From Schlegelella_A sp035493195 (lineage in GTDB: Bacteria; Pseudomonadota; Gammaproteobacteria; Burkholderiales; Burkholderiaceae_C), in contig DATJIM010000163.1 of assembly GCA_035493195.1 (NCBI GenBank), forward strand, positions 1 through 5,659: 5,659 nt of DNA. The letters run 5' to 3'. Position numbers and translations under genes: made by a program. Below are positions 5,446 through 5,659 of this stretch, in pieces. The notes under the pieces are model-generated. The model was not told the DNA's origin. It worked only from the letters and a program-made list of their open reading frames with translations, and ran no database searches. Every line of letters begins with the position of its first letter. The first letter of the stretch is position 1.

Positions 5446-5659
5446 GACGTGATTCCCTTCGCCTTCAGGGCTTTCGCCAAGGCGTGCACCGCCCGCGAGC
5501 AGTGCGTCTTGACGCTTCCTTCGGAGCACCCCATCGAGGCGGCGGTCTCGGCGACATCGAGTTCTTCCCAGTAACGCAGCAGAAACGCCTCGCGTTGACG
5601 CGCCGGCAGGAGCGCGACCTCGGCCTCGATCGTTTGCAAGATCTGCGCCCGCGAGACCG
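5442..5659 (-). CDS. ECF-type RNA polymerase sigma factor, C-terminal part (cut by window edge)
   Basis: The last 72 residues of the protein are present and the N-terminal part lies beyond position 5659. The reading frame is open to the edge, so the internal TTG at 5639 is not the real start. The segment is sigma region 4: LPARQREAFLLRYWEELDVAETA, then the recognition helix region around MGCSEGSVKTHCSRAVHAL. This domain binds the -35 element and the polymerase beta flap. The spacing and the SEGSVKTHCSRA motif fit ECF (RpoE-like) sigma factors. Region 2 is not visible, so the ECF subgroup cannot be named. The stop TGA (5444-5442) overlaps the DUF3619 start. It is the most upstream visible gene of the operon and may control its own promoter, which lies outside the window. 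Confidence 0.9.
   Translation of the reverse strand, partial: VSRAQILQTIEAEVALLPARQREAFLLRYWEELDVAETAASMGCSEGSVKTHCSRAVHALAKALKAKGITS
5454..5460 (-). promoter_or_regulatory. Shine-Dalgarno of the DUF3619 gene
   Basis: GAAGGGA on the minus strand lies eight bases before the ATG at 5445 and within the end of the sigma factor gene. It supports 5445 rather than the upstream in-frame start at 5529. Among the three overlapping junctions, this is the only downstream gene with a clear site of its own. Confidence 0.65.

Overview
The window reads as ordinary chromosome of a very G+C-rich Gram-negative bacterium, most likely a betaproteobacterium. The evidence is the E. coli-like family I pyrophosphatase, the GlnB-type PII protein, and above all the gene order sigma factor - DUF3619 - DUF3106 - RDD protein, which I know as a recurrent betaproteobacterial cluster. 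I see no mobile element, tRNA, rRNA or CRISPR array. Long reading frames opposite the real genes are by-products of the base composition.

Layout, left to right. (1) Positions 1-1204, minus strand: the N-terminal 401 residues of a membrane-bound, ion-pumping pyrophosphatase (hppA). It starts at a TTG codon behind a strong Shine-Dalgarno and runs off the left edge. (2) 1403-1948, plus strand: a complete soluble inorganic pyrophosphatase (ppa), divergent from hppA across 198 bases. (3) 1961-3169, minus strand: a GNAT/FemAB-like protein of the DUF482 (COG3146) family, convergent with ppa across 12 bases. (4) 3272-3610, plus strand: a complete 112-residue PII signal protein (glnB), divergent from the DUF482 gene across 102 bases that hold several inverted repeats and a -10-like box. 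(5) 3591-5659, minus strand: a compact operon, transcribed right to left. It consists of the C-terminal end of an ECF-type sigma factor, DUF3619 (one membrane segment), DUF3106 (exported) and an RDD-family membrane protein. Each junction is a 4-base start/stop overlap. The RDD gene overlaps the 3' end of glnB tail to tail by 20 bases.

Functional picture. The left part deals with pyrophosphate: one enzyme conserves its energy as an ion gradient and the other burns it as heat. PII in the middle reports nitrogen and carbon status. The right part looks like a small envelope-associated regulatory operon of unknown purpose. Its most interesting suggestion is that DUF3619, next to the sigma factor and built as cytoplasmic domain - one helix - short periplasmic tail, could act as an anti-sigma factor. 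That is inference. None of these genes is broken; hppA and the sigma factor are cut only by the window edges.
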